A stretch of DNA of 64,000 nt from an uncultured Dehalococcoidia bacterium (lineage in GTDB: Bacteria > Chloroflexota > Dehalococcoidia > Lucifugimonadales > CATOSD01): the NCBI GenBank assembly GCA_951812395.1, contig CATOSD010000002.1:1319209-1383208 (forward strand). Reading direction: 5' to 3'. Made by a program: the position numbers and the translations under genes. A model generated the notes under the pieces. It was not told the DNA's origin and did no database searches. It saw only the letters and a program-made list of their open reading frames with translations. Below, in pieces: positions 8,987 through 17,302 of this stretch; within the stretch, counting starts at the first letter, position 1; each line of letters starts with the position of its first letter.

Positions 8987-10243
8987 CTAGAGGAAGTCCC
9001 TGGGGTCAGCGATGTAGCCCTTTACGCAAGACGCCGCGACCACTGCTGGGTTGGCAAGGTACACGAACGCGTCAGAGCTGCCCTGGCGGCCCTGGAAGTT
9101 GCGGTTCGTGGACGCGATGCAGACTTCGCCGTCGCCGAGAACGCCCATGTGGCCGCCGTAGCAGGGGCCGCACGTGGAGTGCTCGATGTTTGCGCCGGCG
9201 TCCGAGAAGGTCTGCCACAGTCCGGCATCCAGCACTTCGCGCCACACGTTCATCGACGCGGGGCTGCACAGCAGGCGGACGTCAGGGTGAATCTTGTTGC
9301 CCTCTAGTATCCGCGCCGCCATCTGGAAGTCCTCCAGTCTGGCGTTTGTGCAGGAGCCGATCAGACCCTGGTCGATGCGGATCTTCTCCGCCTCGAGCTC
9401 GGTGATCCCCTTCACGTTGCCTGGGTCGTGCGGGCAGGCGACCTGTGGCTCCAGGTTGGTCACGTCAAGCGTGAACTCGTCCTCGTATTCGGCGTCGGCG
9501 TCGGCAAAGACCGGCGTGTACGGCCGGCTGATCCTTCCGCGCAGGAAGTCCTCGGTCTTCTCGTCATACTCGAAAATGCAGAACTTCGCGCCCATCTCGA
9601 CGCCCATGTTGGAGATGGTCCAACGGCTTGCCAGGCTCATCTCCTTGGCTACCGGGCCGGTCATTTCCATGGACTTGTACAGCCCGATGTCCGTGCCGTA
9701 GGTGCCCGTTATCTTGAGCACCACGTCCTTGCCGACGATGAATCCGTCGGGTCCGGGGAAGTCACCCACCAGATTCCACTTCTGGCTCTCGGGGACCCTG
9801 AACCAGTATTCGCCAAAGATGTGGCCCAGAATGCTGTCCATCGCGGCGTTGGTCACGCAGGCGTTGAACACGCCCCCGGCAGTGGAGTGCGAGTCCGGCA
9901 TGGGTATCAACTCTCCCGGAGCTATCATGCCGTTCTCGGGAAACACCTGGTGGAGGATGCCCTGGCGTCCATAGTCGAAGAAGTTCTTGATGCCGTACTT
10001 CTTCACGTTTTCGCGCAGCTTCTTCATGTTGTTGGCCGCCGCTATGTTAGGGGGTGGCGCCTGGTGGTCCTCGACCACGTAGGTCCTGTCCGGGTTGAAC
10101 AGCCTTTCGACGTCCAACTCGGCCAGCGCCTCGGCGGGTATGCCGACTGAGGCGTCCACCTTACACCACAGGAACTCCCCGGGCTTGACCTCGTCCCTGT
10201 CCCCGTGGGCAGCCAGAATCTTTTCAGCGATTGTCATTCCCAT
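8987..10243 (-). CDS. Aconitase/IPM isomerase family large subunit (LeuC-like hydro-lyase)
   Basis: The 418-residue protein has the three [4Fe-4S] cysteines of the aconitase family: one in GLIGSCTNARLEDF and two in STCGPCYGGHMG. It also has the substrate-binding run STNRNFQGRQGS. The region usually reading G-D-S-H-T-x-T-x-G-A is PDSHSTAGGVFNA here, and the following FGEYWFRVPESQKW is unusual. It thus belongs to a divergent LeuC/HacA branch rather than clear isopropylmalate isomerase. The ATG was chosen for its AGAGGTG site; a second ATG two codons later is possible. It is transcribed with the small-subunit gene and flanked by PEP mutase/isocitrate lyase paralogues. Confidence 0.87.
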   Translation of the reverse strand: MGMTIAEKILAAHGDRDEVKPGEFLWCKVDASVGIPAEALAELDVERLFNPDRTYVVEDHQAPPPNIAAANNMKKLRENVKKYGIKNFFDYGRQGILHQVFPENGMIAPGELIPMPDSHSTAGGVFNACVTNAAMDSILGHIFGEYWFRVPESQKWNLVGDFPGPDGFIVGKDVVLKITGTYGTDIGLYKSMEMTGPVAKEMSLASRWTISNMGVEMGAKFCIFEYDEKTEDFLRGRISRPYTPVFADADAEYEDEFTLDVTNLEPQVACPHDPGNVKGITELEAEKIRIDQGLIGSCTNARLEDFQMAARILEGNKIHPDVRLLCSPASMNVWREVLDAGLWQTFSDAGANIEHSTCGPCYGGHMGVLGDGEVCIASTNRNFQGRQGSSDAFVYLANPAVVAASCVKGYIADPRDFL

Positions 10244-10299
10244 TCGTCACCTCTCGTCTCGCTCTGTGTATCCGGTTATGCGAGGGATGTTCGCGAGTG

Positions 10300-10328
10300 G
10301 CCCTCCGCCGCCATCCGGAGGGGAGGGC
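10300..10328. repeat. Intergenic GC-rich inverted repeat
   Basis: GCCCTCC and GGAGGGGAGGGC arms flank a short centre in the gap between the LeuC-like gene and the next lyase gene. It resembles the other short GC-rich palindromes spread through gaps in this window. Confidence 0.4.
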
Positions 10329-10340
10329 ATCCGCGAAGCG

Positions 10341-11303
10341 CTAGGCCTTGACCGGAGCCCTCGAGGCCCTGGGGTCGTAGCCGCCGATTGAGTCTTCGTA
10401 CTTCTTGAGCTGTTCCTCCGGCAGGTACATCTCTTCCCACTCGGCAACCTCCGGGAAGCCCACGATGTCGAACATGTGGGGCATTTCGTACCTGTAGTTC
10501 TTCGTGATGCGCTCTTCGTAGTCCCGCAGCGCCTCGGGGCCGTCCATGTAGGCCTTGGCGTGCTCCCAGGAGCCCTGCACTCCCGGTCCGCCGACTAGTC
10601 CGGGATTGAACGAAGCCGCCCAGCCCCATTCCTGGAGTTGCGCCGGGGTAGGATCCGGCTCGATGTATCCCATCGTGCCCATCAGGGGACCCTCGACCTC
10701 GGCCCGGACGGTCAGAATCTCCTCCACGGAGGTCAGCGCCTCGGCGTACAGCACGTCCACGCCCACGGCCTTGTACGCCTTGAGTCTCGTGATCAGCTCC
10801 TCCAGCGAGCCTCCTGTCGCTCCGCGAGCGTCGCAGCGCGCGATGATCACGAAATCGGGATCAATCTCGTTCTTCGCGTCCACGGCGGCCTTGTACTTGC
10901 CGACGGCCTCCTCCAGGGGGATGACCTCTTTGCCCTTCACGAATCCGCAGCGTTTGGGGAAAGGCTGGTCCTCTACGTGGATGCCTGCCACGCCCGCTCG
11001 CACGAAGCTCGAAACTGTGCGGCGAACGTTGATGGCCGTGCCGAAGCCCTGGTCAGAGTCCGAGATCAGCGGGATGCTGATGGCGTTGGCCATGCGCTCG
11101 GCGTTCTGCACCATCTCAGTCATGGTGATGAGGCCGGCGTCCGGGATGCCCAGCACGTAGGCCGCGGTGGTGGCGCCAGACATGTAGGCGCACTCGAAAC
11201 CGGTAGCCTCGGCTATCTTGGCATGTAGTGCGCAGCCACCTCCGGCGATAACGAAAATCTCCTCCCTGTTGAAAAGCTCCTGGAGCTTGGTTGTCTTCTT
11301 CAA
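10341..11303 (-). CDS. Isocitrate lyase/PEP mutase family lyase
   Basis: A 320-residue protein of the PEP mutase/isocitrate lyase superfamily with an apparently intact lyase site. The metal motif is SDSDQGFG and the loop is PFPKRCGFVKGKEVIPLEE, which keeps the Lys-Arg-Cys-Gly of PrpB and dimethylmalate lyase but has Phe where His is usual. The C-terminus continues well past the barrel (EEMYLPEEQLKKYEDSIGGYDPRA). Such enzymes split 2-methylisocitrate, dimethylmalate or similar acids to pyruvate or glyoxylate and another acid. It lies directly upstream of the LeuC/LeuD-like pair, which could supply a hydroxy-dicarboxylate substrate. Confidence 0.87.
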   Translation of the reverse strand: MKKTTKLQELFNREEIFVIAGGGCALHAKIAEATGFECAYMSGATTAAYVLGIPDAGLITMTEMVQNAERMANAISIPLISDSDQGFGTAINVRRTVSSFVRAGVAGIHVEDQPFPKRCGFVKGKEVIPLEEAVGKYKAAVDAKNEIDPDFVIIARCDARGATGGSLEELITRLKAYKAVGVDVLYAEALTSVEEILTVRAEVEGPLMGTMGYIEPDPTPAQLQEWGWAASFNPGLVGGPGVQGSWEHAKAYMDGPEALRDYEERITKNYRYEMPHMFDIVGFPEVAEWEEMYLPEEQLKKYEDSIGGYDPRASRAPVKA

Positions 11304-11398
11304 ATTCTCCTCCTCTCCATTATGGCGAATTTGGCGAATCGTATCCGAACGAGTCCCCCGCTACCAAATCTACGGGCGAAGTGTACTCCAAGATGGTG

Positions 11399-12229
11399 TT
11401 AGACTACGCCGTACTCGCGTTCCATCTCGTACACACGAGGCAGGCCGAGCATGTCGGTCAGACCATTCCGCTGGCCGTTTCGGTGGACCGTTCCAGTCTC
11501 TTTCAATTCCTTCATGGCGGCTTCAACTGCGTTGAAGATGACCCCCAGCGTGTTGCCGGTGATGTTTATCTTGAAGCCCAACTTTTCGACTTCGTCGGTG
11601 GAACGCAGCCCGCCGTTGTAGAAGCGAGGAAGGTCCTCGAGCTCTTTGGCGTAGGTGACGAGCTCTTCGTCAGTGCGAATTCCATCGACAAACACGAGGT
11701 CGGCGCCGGCGTCGTGGTAGGCGCGGCAGCGCTGTATGGTGTCGTCCCAGCCGTTGACGGCCAGCGCGTCGCAGCGCGCGATTATCACGAAGTCCTTGTC
11801 CTGTCGGGCGTCCTGCGCCGCGCGCAACTTCTGCACGTGCTCCTCAACGGGAACCACAAGTTTGCCCTCGAAGAAGCCGCACTTCTTGGGGAACACCTGG
11901 TCCTCGATGTGAATGCCCGCCACGCCTATGGACTCGTACTCGCGCACCGTGCGCCAGGTGTTGATCGGGTTGCCGTAGGCGGTGTCGGCGTCGCAAATCA
12001 GCGGCACGTCGATAGCCTGGGCGATGTACTTGGCGTTCTGTACCATCTCCGTCTGTGTGACGAGACCGACGTCGGGATAGCCGCGCGCCGCCGCGGTGCC
12101 GAATCCTGTCATATACACCGCGTCGAAGCCTACCCTCTCAGCAATCTTCGCCTGGAAGGCGTCGAACGTGAAAGGCGCCACGACCAGGCCCTTTTCCATG
12201 AGCTCACGCAATTTGGCGGTCTTGTTCAA
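11399..12229 (-). CDS. Isocitrate lyase/PEP mutase family lyase
   Basis: This 276-residue paralogue has the metal motif CDADTAYGNP and the loop VFPKKCGFFEGKLVVPVEE, so the catalytic Cys is present. The N-terminal MNKTAKLRELMEKG resembles the neighbouring lyase (MKKTTKLQELFNRE), and the two are tandem paralogues with a gap of about 100 bases. Substrate is unknown. The pattern of two Cys-containing lyases plus one Cys-less relative around an aconitase-like enzyme suggests several related substrates or a multi-step route. Confidence 0.87.
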   Translation of the reverse strand: MNKTAKLRELMEKGLVVAPFTFDAFQAKIAERVGFDAVYMTGFGTAAARGYPDVGLVTQTEMVQNAKYIAQAIDVPLICDADTAYGNPINTWRTVREYESIGVAGIHIEDQVFPKKCGFFEGKLVVPVEEHVQKLRAAQDARQDKDFVIIARCDALAVNGWDDTIQRCRAYHDAGADLVFVDGIRTDEELVTYAKELEDLPRFYNGGLRSTDEVEKLGFKINITGNTLGVIFNAVEAAMKELKETGTVHRNGQRNGLTDMLGLPRVYEMEREYGVV

Positions 12230-12439
12230 AATCTCCTCCGTAGACGCTCTACGCGGCCGGGCCGCGCCGTTCCGGTTTCTCGCCCAATTCTATTTGGGCG
12301 CAATAGCCGTGTCAAACGAAGCGCCCCAACTGCACACACGCCCGAAATCCTGTCTCCACTTGCGGCATCGGGCTTCCGAAGTCCCCTCTCCATGTGGGAG
12401 AGAGCCAGCCTTTGGAGGCGTTAGAGCGCATGAATTCCC

Positions 12440-12868
12440 TCACTCGCGGATATTCGCGCAATCCTCTGTAAGCACACCGGTCACCACGCTGAGCCGGTCG
12501 CCGTACTCAGATAGTTCGATCAGACGCTCTACGGAGTAGTCACCGTAATTCCTTGCCACCTGGTCATGCCTCGCACCGAGTACCAGCACGCCCACACCGC
12601 TCACCATGATGGCGCCGCAACACATTGGGCACGGCTCGAACGTGGTGTACAGCGTGCTACCGGACAGGTCGATTTGGCCGGTGTCCCGAATGGCAACGAC
12701 TTCGGCGTGGGCAGTGGGGTCGGACGTCGAGTTTACCTCGTTGCCGCCACGCCCGATTATCTCACCGTCCCTGACTACCAATGAACCCACGGCGGAGTTG
12801 CCGGCCGCACCGCTCTTCCCGGCATCCTCCAGCGCGACTCTCATCCAGTCTTCATGCGAACGCGACAT
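12440..12868 (-). CDS. Cytidine/deoxycytidylate deaminase family nucleoside deaminase
   Basis: A 142-residue zinc hydrolase with the family motifs THAEVVAIRD-type (here TAHAEVVAI) and PCPMC spaced as in TadA, guanine deaminase and yeast-type cytosine deaminase. The His and two Cys bind zinc and the Glu shuttles protons. The short C-terminal part (YGDYSVERLIELSEYG) does not look like the tRNA-binding tail of TadA, so a free base or nucleoside is the more likely substrate. It lies between an LLM oxidoreductase gene and the lyase cluster on the same strand, with a 210-base gap to the lyase gene. Confidence 0.82.
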   Translation of the reverse strand: MSRSHEDWMRVALEDAGKSGAAGNSAVGSLVVRDGEIIGRGGNEVNSTSDPTAHAEVVAIRDTGQIDLSGSTLYTTFEPCPMCCGAIMVSGVGVLVLGARHDQVARNYGDYSVERLIELSEYGDRLSVVTGVLTEDCANIRE

Positions 12869-12924
12869 TTTCCTGTCCTCCCTTACCGTGGTTGGCGGCG
12901 TCCCCGACCGGCCTGCCCTCTACC

Positions 12925-13773
12925 TTAAACTAAGACTGCTTCCGCGATACGCTCCAGCTCGTTGCCCATGTCCTCTTCGGTCTCCATGTACTCGGGGCGC
13001 ACCACCACACCGTTGGCGCCGGCTTCGAGCAAGGACTCGATCAGGTCCCGGTCCGCGGGCTGCCCTGACACTGTAATCGTGAGGGACGCGGGGTCCCGGC
13101 CGGCCTCGCCGGCCAGCGCGTCGAGCTGCGCGCGCGCCTCGCGGAGCCGCTCGGTCGTGATTCGGTTCGGCAGCCAGCCGTCGCCCCAGGCCACGATGCG
13201 GCGCAACACGTTACGTGCCATGCCGCCCAGGATGACGGGAGGATGCGGCTTCTGCGCCGGCTTGGGATAACACCGCACCGGGGGAAAGTCGTAGTACCGT
13301 CCGTGAAACTCCGCCTCCTCCTTGGTCCACAGCTCCTTCATCGCCTCCACTGCCTCGCGCACCTGCGTCCAGCGATGGTCGAAGTCGCCGCCCAGCAGCT
13401 CCGTTTCCTCCCTGTTCCATCCGGCACCCACGCCGAACAGGAACCGGCCGCCGCTGAGCAGGTCGAGCGTGGCGACCTCTTTCGCGAGGATCAGCGGATT
13501 GCGCTCAGGCACCAGCGTAATCCCCGTGCCTAGCTTGATGGTGCTGGTCGCCCCGGACGCCTGCGCCAGCGCGATGTATGGATCGGCGAAGTGAGAGTAC
13601 GTCCACGGAATCACTCCGTCATCTGAACCCGGAAATGGACTGGCCGACTCCACCGGCATTACCGGGTGCTCGCCATACCACAGGGAGTCGAATCCAAGCT
13701 CCTCCGCCTTGCGCGCCATGAAGGCCGCGTTGATGGTGTATGCGGGCAACGGCATCGACACGCCAATGTTCAT
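12925..13773 (-). CDS. LLM class F420-dependent oxidoreductase
   Basis: A 282-residue luciferase-like monooxygenase superfamily protein. Family signatures are GFDSLWYGEHPVMP near the N-terminus, IKLGTGITLVPERNPLILAKEVATLDLLSGGRFLFGVGAGWN, and RCYPKPAQKPHPPVILGG. Members of this subgroup normally use deazaflavin F420 or FMN. The start was placed at the ATG of MNIGVSMPLP because a perfect GGAGGT lies seven bases upstream; the longer open frame adds unrelated residues. The gene starts a same-strand run leading into the deaminase and lyase genes. Substrate unknown. Confidence 0.87.
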   Translation of the reverse strand: MNIGVSMPLPAYTINAAFMARKAEELGFDSLWYGEHPVMPVESASPFPGSDDGVIPWTYSHFADPYIALAQASGATSTIKLGTGITLVPERNPLILAKEVATLDLLSGGRFLFGVGAGWNREETELLGGDFDHRWTQVREAVEAMKELWTKEEAEFHGRYYDFPPVRCYPKPAQKPHPPVILGGMARNVLRRIVAWGDGWLPNRITTERLREARAQLDALAGEAGRDPASLTITVSGQPADRDLIESLLEAGANGVVVRPEYMETEEDMGNELERIAEAVLV

Positions 13774-14213
13774 GTCAACCTCCGAAATCTCAATACGTCT
13801 GAATGGGCACATTGTGAAGGTTCGTGCGGCACTTGGCAAACGGCAGGAGTCAGGAAGGAGGAAGGCTGCGTCAGATTACTGGGCGCGTCTACAATCGCCG
13901 TTCCCTTGAAGAGGTGGATCTAGGAGGGATGGGCAGTTGTCCGGGAAGCCACCCAGTAGACCTAAGTCCTTGAAATGAAGGGTAGCAACGATGGATTGGA
14001 TTTGCGCACTACTATCATAGAGCTGAACGCTCATAGTCTCGTTACCCTTCAATGCTGAGATGTTGGATAGCTGATGTTGGTTGACTATCCATACCGGTCA
14101 AGACAATCGTTGACGGCTGCAAGGCGCACAGATAGTGGATTCAGGAACGGCAGGGCCACCAGCGACGACGCCGAATGGGTCTGGGCTGCGGTTCCCGGCA
14201 GAGGGGATTACGC
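13774..14213. other. Gene-free stretch upstream of the LLM gene
   Basis: No convincing gene. A small hairpin (GGATAG / CTATCC, about 14064-14089) is present. The IS5-family element begins at its right edge. It probably holds the promoter of the minus-strand cluster, but no clear promoter could be fixed. Confidence 0.5.
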
Positions 14214-14216
14214 TAA

Positions 14217-15146
14217 GAAACTATCTCAAAACAGTCAGACGCCACTGACGACGGAACCACAGAAGCGTGCAAGCGAGTTGCAGTACTCCGAGGTAGTTCG
14301 ACGCCTTCTTATCGTAGCGAACCAGAACCGCACGACACTTTGAGAGCCATGCCAGCGTCCGTTCCACAACCCACCGACGCGCCGGATACCGCTTCTGTCC
14401 AGAGCCGTCCAGCTTCTCCTCTCCGATGCGTCGGATGTGCTCCCGATAGCCGTGTCCGGCGGCAGCCCGACGCCCCGAAGGATTGTCATACCCTTTGTCC
14501 AGACACAGGTGTTGGGGTTCCTCCTCGCTGGGCTGCGGCCGCTTGACCACAATGGCGGAAAGGGTCGCCTCCAACAACTTGGCGTCATGGACGTTTGCTC
14601 CCGCAACCGCAATGCTCAAAGGGCCGCCCTCTCCATCCACAAGGAGACTCCGCTTGCTACCAGCCTTGCCACGGTCCGTCGGGTTGGGCCCAATCAGGTC
14701 CCCCCAAAACGTGCCTTGCCCATGGCGCCGTCCGCAGCCTGCCATTCCCAGTCCACGCCGCCCAACTCTTCGCACCCCTCCACCAACGCTCCCCACATTC
14801 GGCGCAAGACTCCCCGTTCCACCCACCTCTGAAAGGTGCGATGGATCGTGCTGTCGTCCCCAAGCTCTCTCGGCAATCGGTTCCATTGACACCCGCTGTG
14901 CATCCGGAAGATGATGCCGTTGAGCATCTGTCGAGGATTGGCGCGCTTGCGGCCCCTTGCCTTGGGTGGGTCTCGCTCCAGAATGATAGGCTCGATGCGT
15001 TCCCAAAGCTCGTCCGGTACTTCCCAGATGGTTCCTAACGTCTCCTGATTCCCCATACGATTCCTCCCGACGCTTTTGGAGAAACTATATGAATCAGACC
15101 AGAAACCAGCCAATGTATTTGTGGGTCAGGATTCTGAGATAGTTTC
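14217..15146 (-). mobile_element. IS5-family insertion sequence (IS427/IS1031-like), 930 bp
   Basis: Terminal inverted repeats GAAACTATCTCA(A/G)AA bound the element at 14217 and 15146. The flanks carry TAA on both sides (14214-14216 and 15147-15149), which fits a 3-bp target duplication as known for IS5-family groups. It encodes one transposase split into two overlapping frames. The insertion lies exactly in the TAG stop codon of the neighbouring gene, and because the element begins with G the stop is recreated. Confidence 0.88.
14221..15056 (-). CDS. IS5-family transposase, two frames joined by probable -1 frameshift
   Basis: The first frame runs from the ATG at 15056 (MGNQETLGTIWEVPDELWERI, behind GGAGG) to a stop at 14694. 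It holds the DUF4096-type N-terminal domain (GCQWNRLPRELG) and the first Asp region (WQAADGAMGKARFGG). The second frame continues from LIGPNPTDRGKAGSKRSLL through the second Asp (VAGANVHDAK) to the Glu helix YPARRWVVERTLAWLSKCRAVLVRYDKK, ending with a TAG at the element's edge. The frames are offset by -1 and overlap at a run reading TTTTGGGGGG on the coding strand (14700-14709). This is the expected place for programmed slippage in this IS group. About 278 residues when joined. Confidence 0.85.
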
Positions 15147-16222
15147 TAAGCGTCGGAGCCATCTTTGCCACCTCGTCGGTCACTCCCATCAACTGCAGTG
15201 CTAGGCTTGCTCTCTTGGTCTATCGGAGGCGGGAAGTGGGCGGGACGCTCGGCGTCAAACGGTATTTTCCAGCCGATGACGTACTCCGCGATGACGTACA
15301 CCGCTTGGAAGTTCAGCCCACCCAACTGCGGGTGGTTCACGACGCCGACTGCGATTCCAATATCCTGCCAGTCCGGACGCAACAAAGTAGGCCAATCCTC
15401 AACCAATTGCGCAACTACGATGTCGGCCATTTCGGGTTCGGCAACAAAAGCTCTGATGCCCCTTGGGAACTTGGCATAGCTGCCTCTGATGCCCCTTGGG
15501 AACTTGGCATAGCTGCCGCTGTAGTCCAACCGCACCCGCCAACCGCTCGTCGCATACCCGCAGATTTGCGCTTCCTGGGACAAAGATTCACGCGCTTCAT
15601 CTGCGGAGGACAAGGCTCTGAACTTGCGCGCCATTTCACGTAAGGGTACGGATATCTGCAACGGGGCGATACCAACTTTCCCGCGCCTCTCGTTTGTTCT
15701 CTCAACCACCAGGTTGTTGCCATCAGTAGCATACGTGACCACCAGGGCGTAACCGAACGTGGCTGGCTGGCCGCCTGTAATTTCAACGGGGCTGCCTGAC
15801 TGGTCGAGAACGGCGTGGCAACTCCCCATCCCAAGGTAGTCCAAAGCGGGAAAGCTAACGACCTCGGTTAAGTCAATTCTCTTAATGACGTCCTTGGCGA
15901 TTTCAGAGGGGTCAGCATAGGCGGGCCAAACGTGCCATCCGTGGAGTAAACGCAGGGACAAGCTGTATTTGGCGCTACCGGGTTGTTCAGGGTAACAACG
16001 CTGCATGTGTTCGAGAATCTTCTCTTCGAAGTCTTCCTCTCCAGCGAACCAAACAGCCGTATCTCGAGCCGCATCGCTTAACCCGGAATTCGGCTCAGGG
16101 GCTGGCAAACCGAGCCCTTCCCGCTCAGAAAGGATGTGGCCGATAATGATGTCAGAGATCGCCGCTTCTTTGTCGTTCATCAGGCCGGGCAGTTCGCTCG
16201 ATGGGTTTGGTGACGGGCTCAT
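15146..16222 (-). CDS. Hypothetical protein with internal 11-residue tandem duplication
   Basis: I do not recognise this 358-residue soluble protein. The N-terminal half is acidic (EEDFEEKILEHMQ), and the middle has beta-rich segments (GQPATFGYALVVTYATDGNN). A tandem SYAKFPRGIRG repeat comes from a perfect 33-bp DNA duplication, and the C-terminal part includes GIAVGVVNHPQLGGLNFQAVYVIAEYVIGW. The ATG at 16222 overlaps the Nudix gene stop as ATGA, so it is probably translationally coupled; an ATG ten codons earlier is less likely. The stop codon sits at the IS5 junction, so the protein remains full length. AT content and style differ a little from neighbouring genes, which suggests accessory DNA. 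Confidence 0.7.
   Translation of the reverse strand: MSPSPNPSSELPGLMNDKEAAISDIIIGHILSEREGLGLPAPEPNSGLSDAARDTAVWFAGEEDFEEKILEHMQRCYPEQPGSAKYSLSLRLLHGWHVWPAYADPSEIAKDVIKRIDLTEVVSFPALDYLGMGSCHAVLDQSGSPVEITGGQPATFGYALVVTYATDGNNLVVERTNERRGKVGIAPLQISVPLREMARKFRALSSADEARESLSQEAQICGYATSGWRVRLDYSGSYAKFPRGIRGSYAKFPRGIRAFVAEPEMADIVVAQLVEDWPTLLRPDWQDIGIAVGVVNHPQLGGLNFQAVYVIAEYVIGWKIPFDAERPAHFPPPIDQESKPSTAVDGSDRRGGKDGSDA
15451..15516. repeat. Perfect 33-bp tandem duplication
   Basis: Two identical 33-base units, 15451-15483 and 15484-15516, lie inside the hypothetical gene and add exactly eleven codons. Perfect identity suggests a recent slippage event or selection on the repeat number. Confidence 0.92.
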
Positions 16223-16731
16223 CGGCGAAAAACCTTCTTGCAAGACCGGCAACGGTAGGGGTTATTGTGGGGATAACGCCTGAGCCTGGTATGGCCGCTG
16301 CCACAGTTGGGACACGACGGCGTTTGGCCATTGGAGGCTCGGCGGGCGCGGACCGCCTTCATATCCTGCCATTCCTCAAGCGCGCGGCGGTCGGCTGAGA
16401 ACGCCAATGGAGGCACGGAGTTGAAGTCGAAGAACTTGGCGTCGGGACATTCAGGGCGCTGAGACTTTAGGTGGCCGCCTCTGATCTTGCCGAAGAAAGT
16501 CCTGATGGCATGCTTTCGGCCCTCAAGAATGACGGAAATGATGTCCACGCGAAGGCCGGTTTCTTCCCGCGTTTCTCGAACCGCCGCCCTATGGTACGCT
16601 TCGTGGCCGTCACAATTGCCCCCCGGCAACGACCACCTGAACTTTTCCTTGCGGTACCCCCTTTGGATCAGCAAGACCTGTTCTAAATCGTTCTCAACCA
16701 GGCAAAATGCTACGCGCTTTGCCATTGGCAT
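16219..16731 (-). CDS. Nudix hydrolase with C-terminal zinc ribbon
   Basis: The 170-residue protein has a Nudix box, GX5EX7REUXEEXGU, seen as GNCDGHE with AYHRAAVRETREETGL, so it likely hydrolyses a nucleoside diphosphate-linked compound using divalent metal. Residues about 135-170 form a separate CPNC-x14-CRSC zinc ribbon (PSCPNCGSGHTRLRR to YRCRSCKKVFRR), unusual for a stand-alone Nudix enzyme and resembling transposase or RNA-binding zinc ribbons. It overlaps the next gene by ATGA, so the two form a unit. It lies in the patch between two insertion sequences. Confidence 0.85.
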   Translation of the reverse strand: MPMAKRVAFCLVENDLEQVLLIQRGYRKEKFRWSLPGGNCDGHEAYHRAAVRETREETGLRVDIISVILEGRKHAIRTFFGKIRGGHLKSQRPECPDAKFFDFNSVPPLAFSADRRALEEWQDMKAVRARRASNGQTPSCPNCGSGHTRLRRYPHNNPYRCRSCKKVFRR

Positions 16732-17109
16732 CCCTCATTCCCGAGCTTGCAATCGGTCAGATCAGACTGGGTGGGCTCGCTCGCGCGCCCTCTTTACTCT
16801 TTTCCATACGCATATGGTTCATTGCCTTCCCCACTACAATGCTTGAATACTTGCGCTGGCAATCTAGCAATTGGTAGGGCGGAATGGTAACTGTTCAGAC
16901 TTCGTAAGAACGCTCAATGCGCGCAGGAGGCGGGGATGCTCTTCCCGTCGAGCCTGAACAGTTACTGGACTCCTCATTGTGAACGGAGTGCGAGGAAGCT
17001 GGCCAGCCTGAAGTCATCGCCGCCAAGTCCGCCTTCCTCCGAGACGCCATTGCGGCCCCATGGCGCGCCAGTTACCGGCCACCGAGCCGGTCACTCTGGC
17101 CCCAGAGCC
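16732..17109. other. Gene-free stretch with 12-bp inverted repeat
   Basis: No supported gene. GTAACTGTTCAG (16887-16898) and its exact complement CTGAACAGTTAC (16954-16965) are separated by 55 bases, like a miniature inverted-repeat element or an IS end remnant. The rest grades into the pyrimidine-rich repeat. Confidence 0.5.
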
Positions 17110-17302
17110 CACTTTCTCGGCCCCGCGGTGCGCCATTTCCCGCCACACCCGGCCTATCCCGTTCCCGCACCCCACAACAAGTGTCACCCTCCCGCGCTAC
17201 CCGTTCCCCGACCCTGCCCCACACACGCCCCCGACACGGCCAACCCCTCCCCGACGCCTGCGCCGTTTCTCCCCACCAATCCGGCCCAATCCCCCAATTC
17301 CG
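17110..17302 (+). repeat. Dispersed two-module repeat, copy A, left arm (split by IS1380)
   Basis: Pyrimidine-rich, C-dominated sequence that aligns with 57300-57490 and with the complement of 48740-48945. Shared blocks include GTGTCAC, CCGCGCTACCCGTTCC and CACCAATCCG. It ends at TTCCG, where the IS1380 element is inserted. The rest of the copy resumes at 19165. Confidence 0.75.

Noticed and set aside
8403..10243. Leucine biosynthesis operon (leuCD) as a firm call
   Set aside because: Motifs are divergent and no leuA/leuB is present, while lyase genes flank the pair, so only the family is named.
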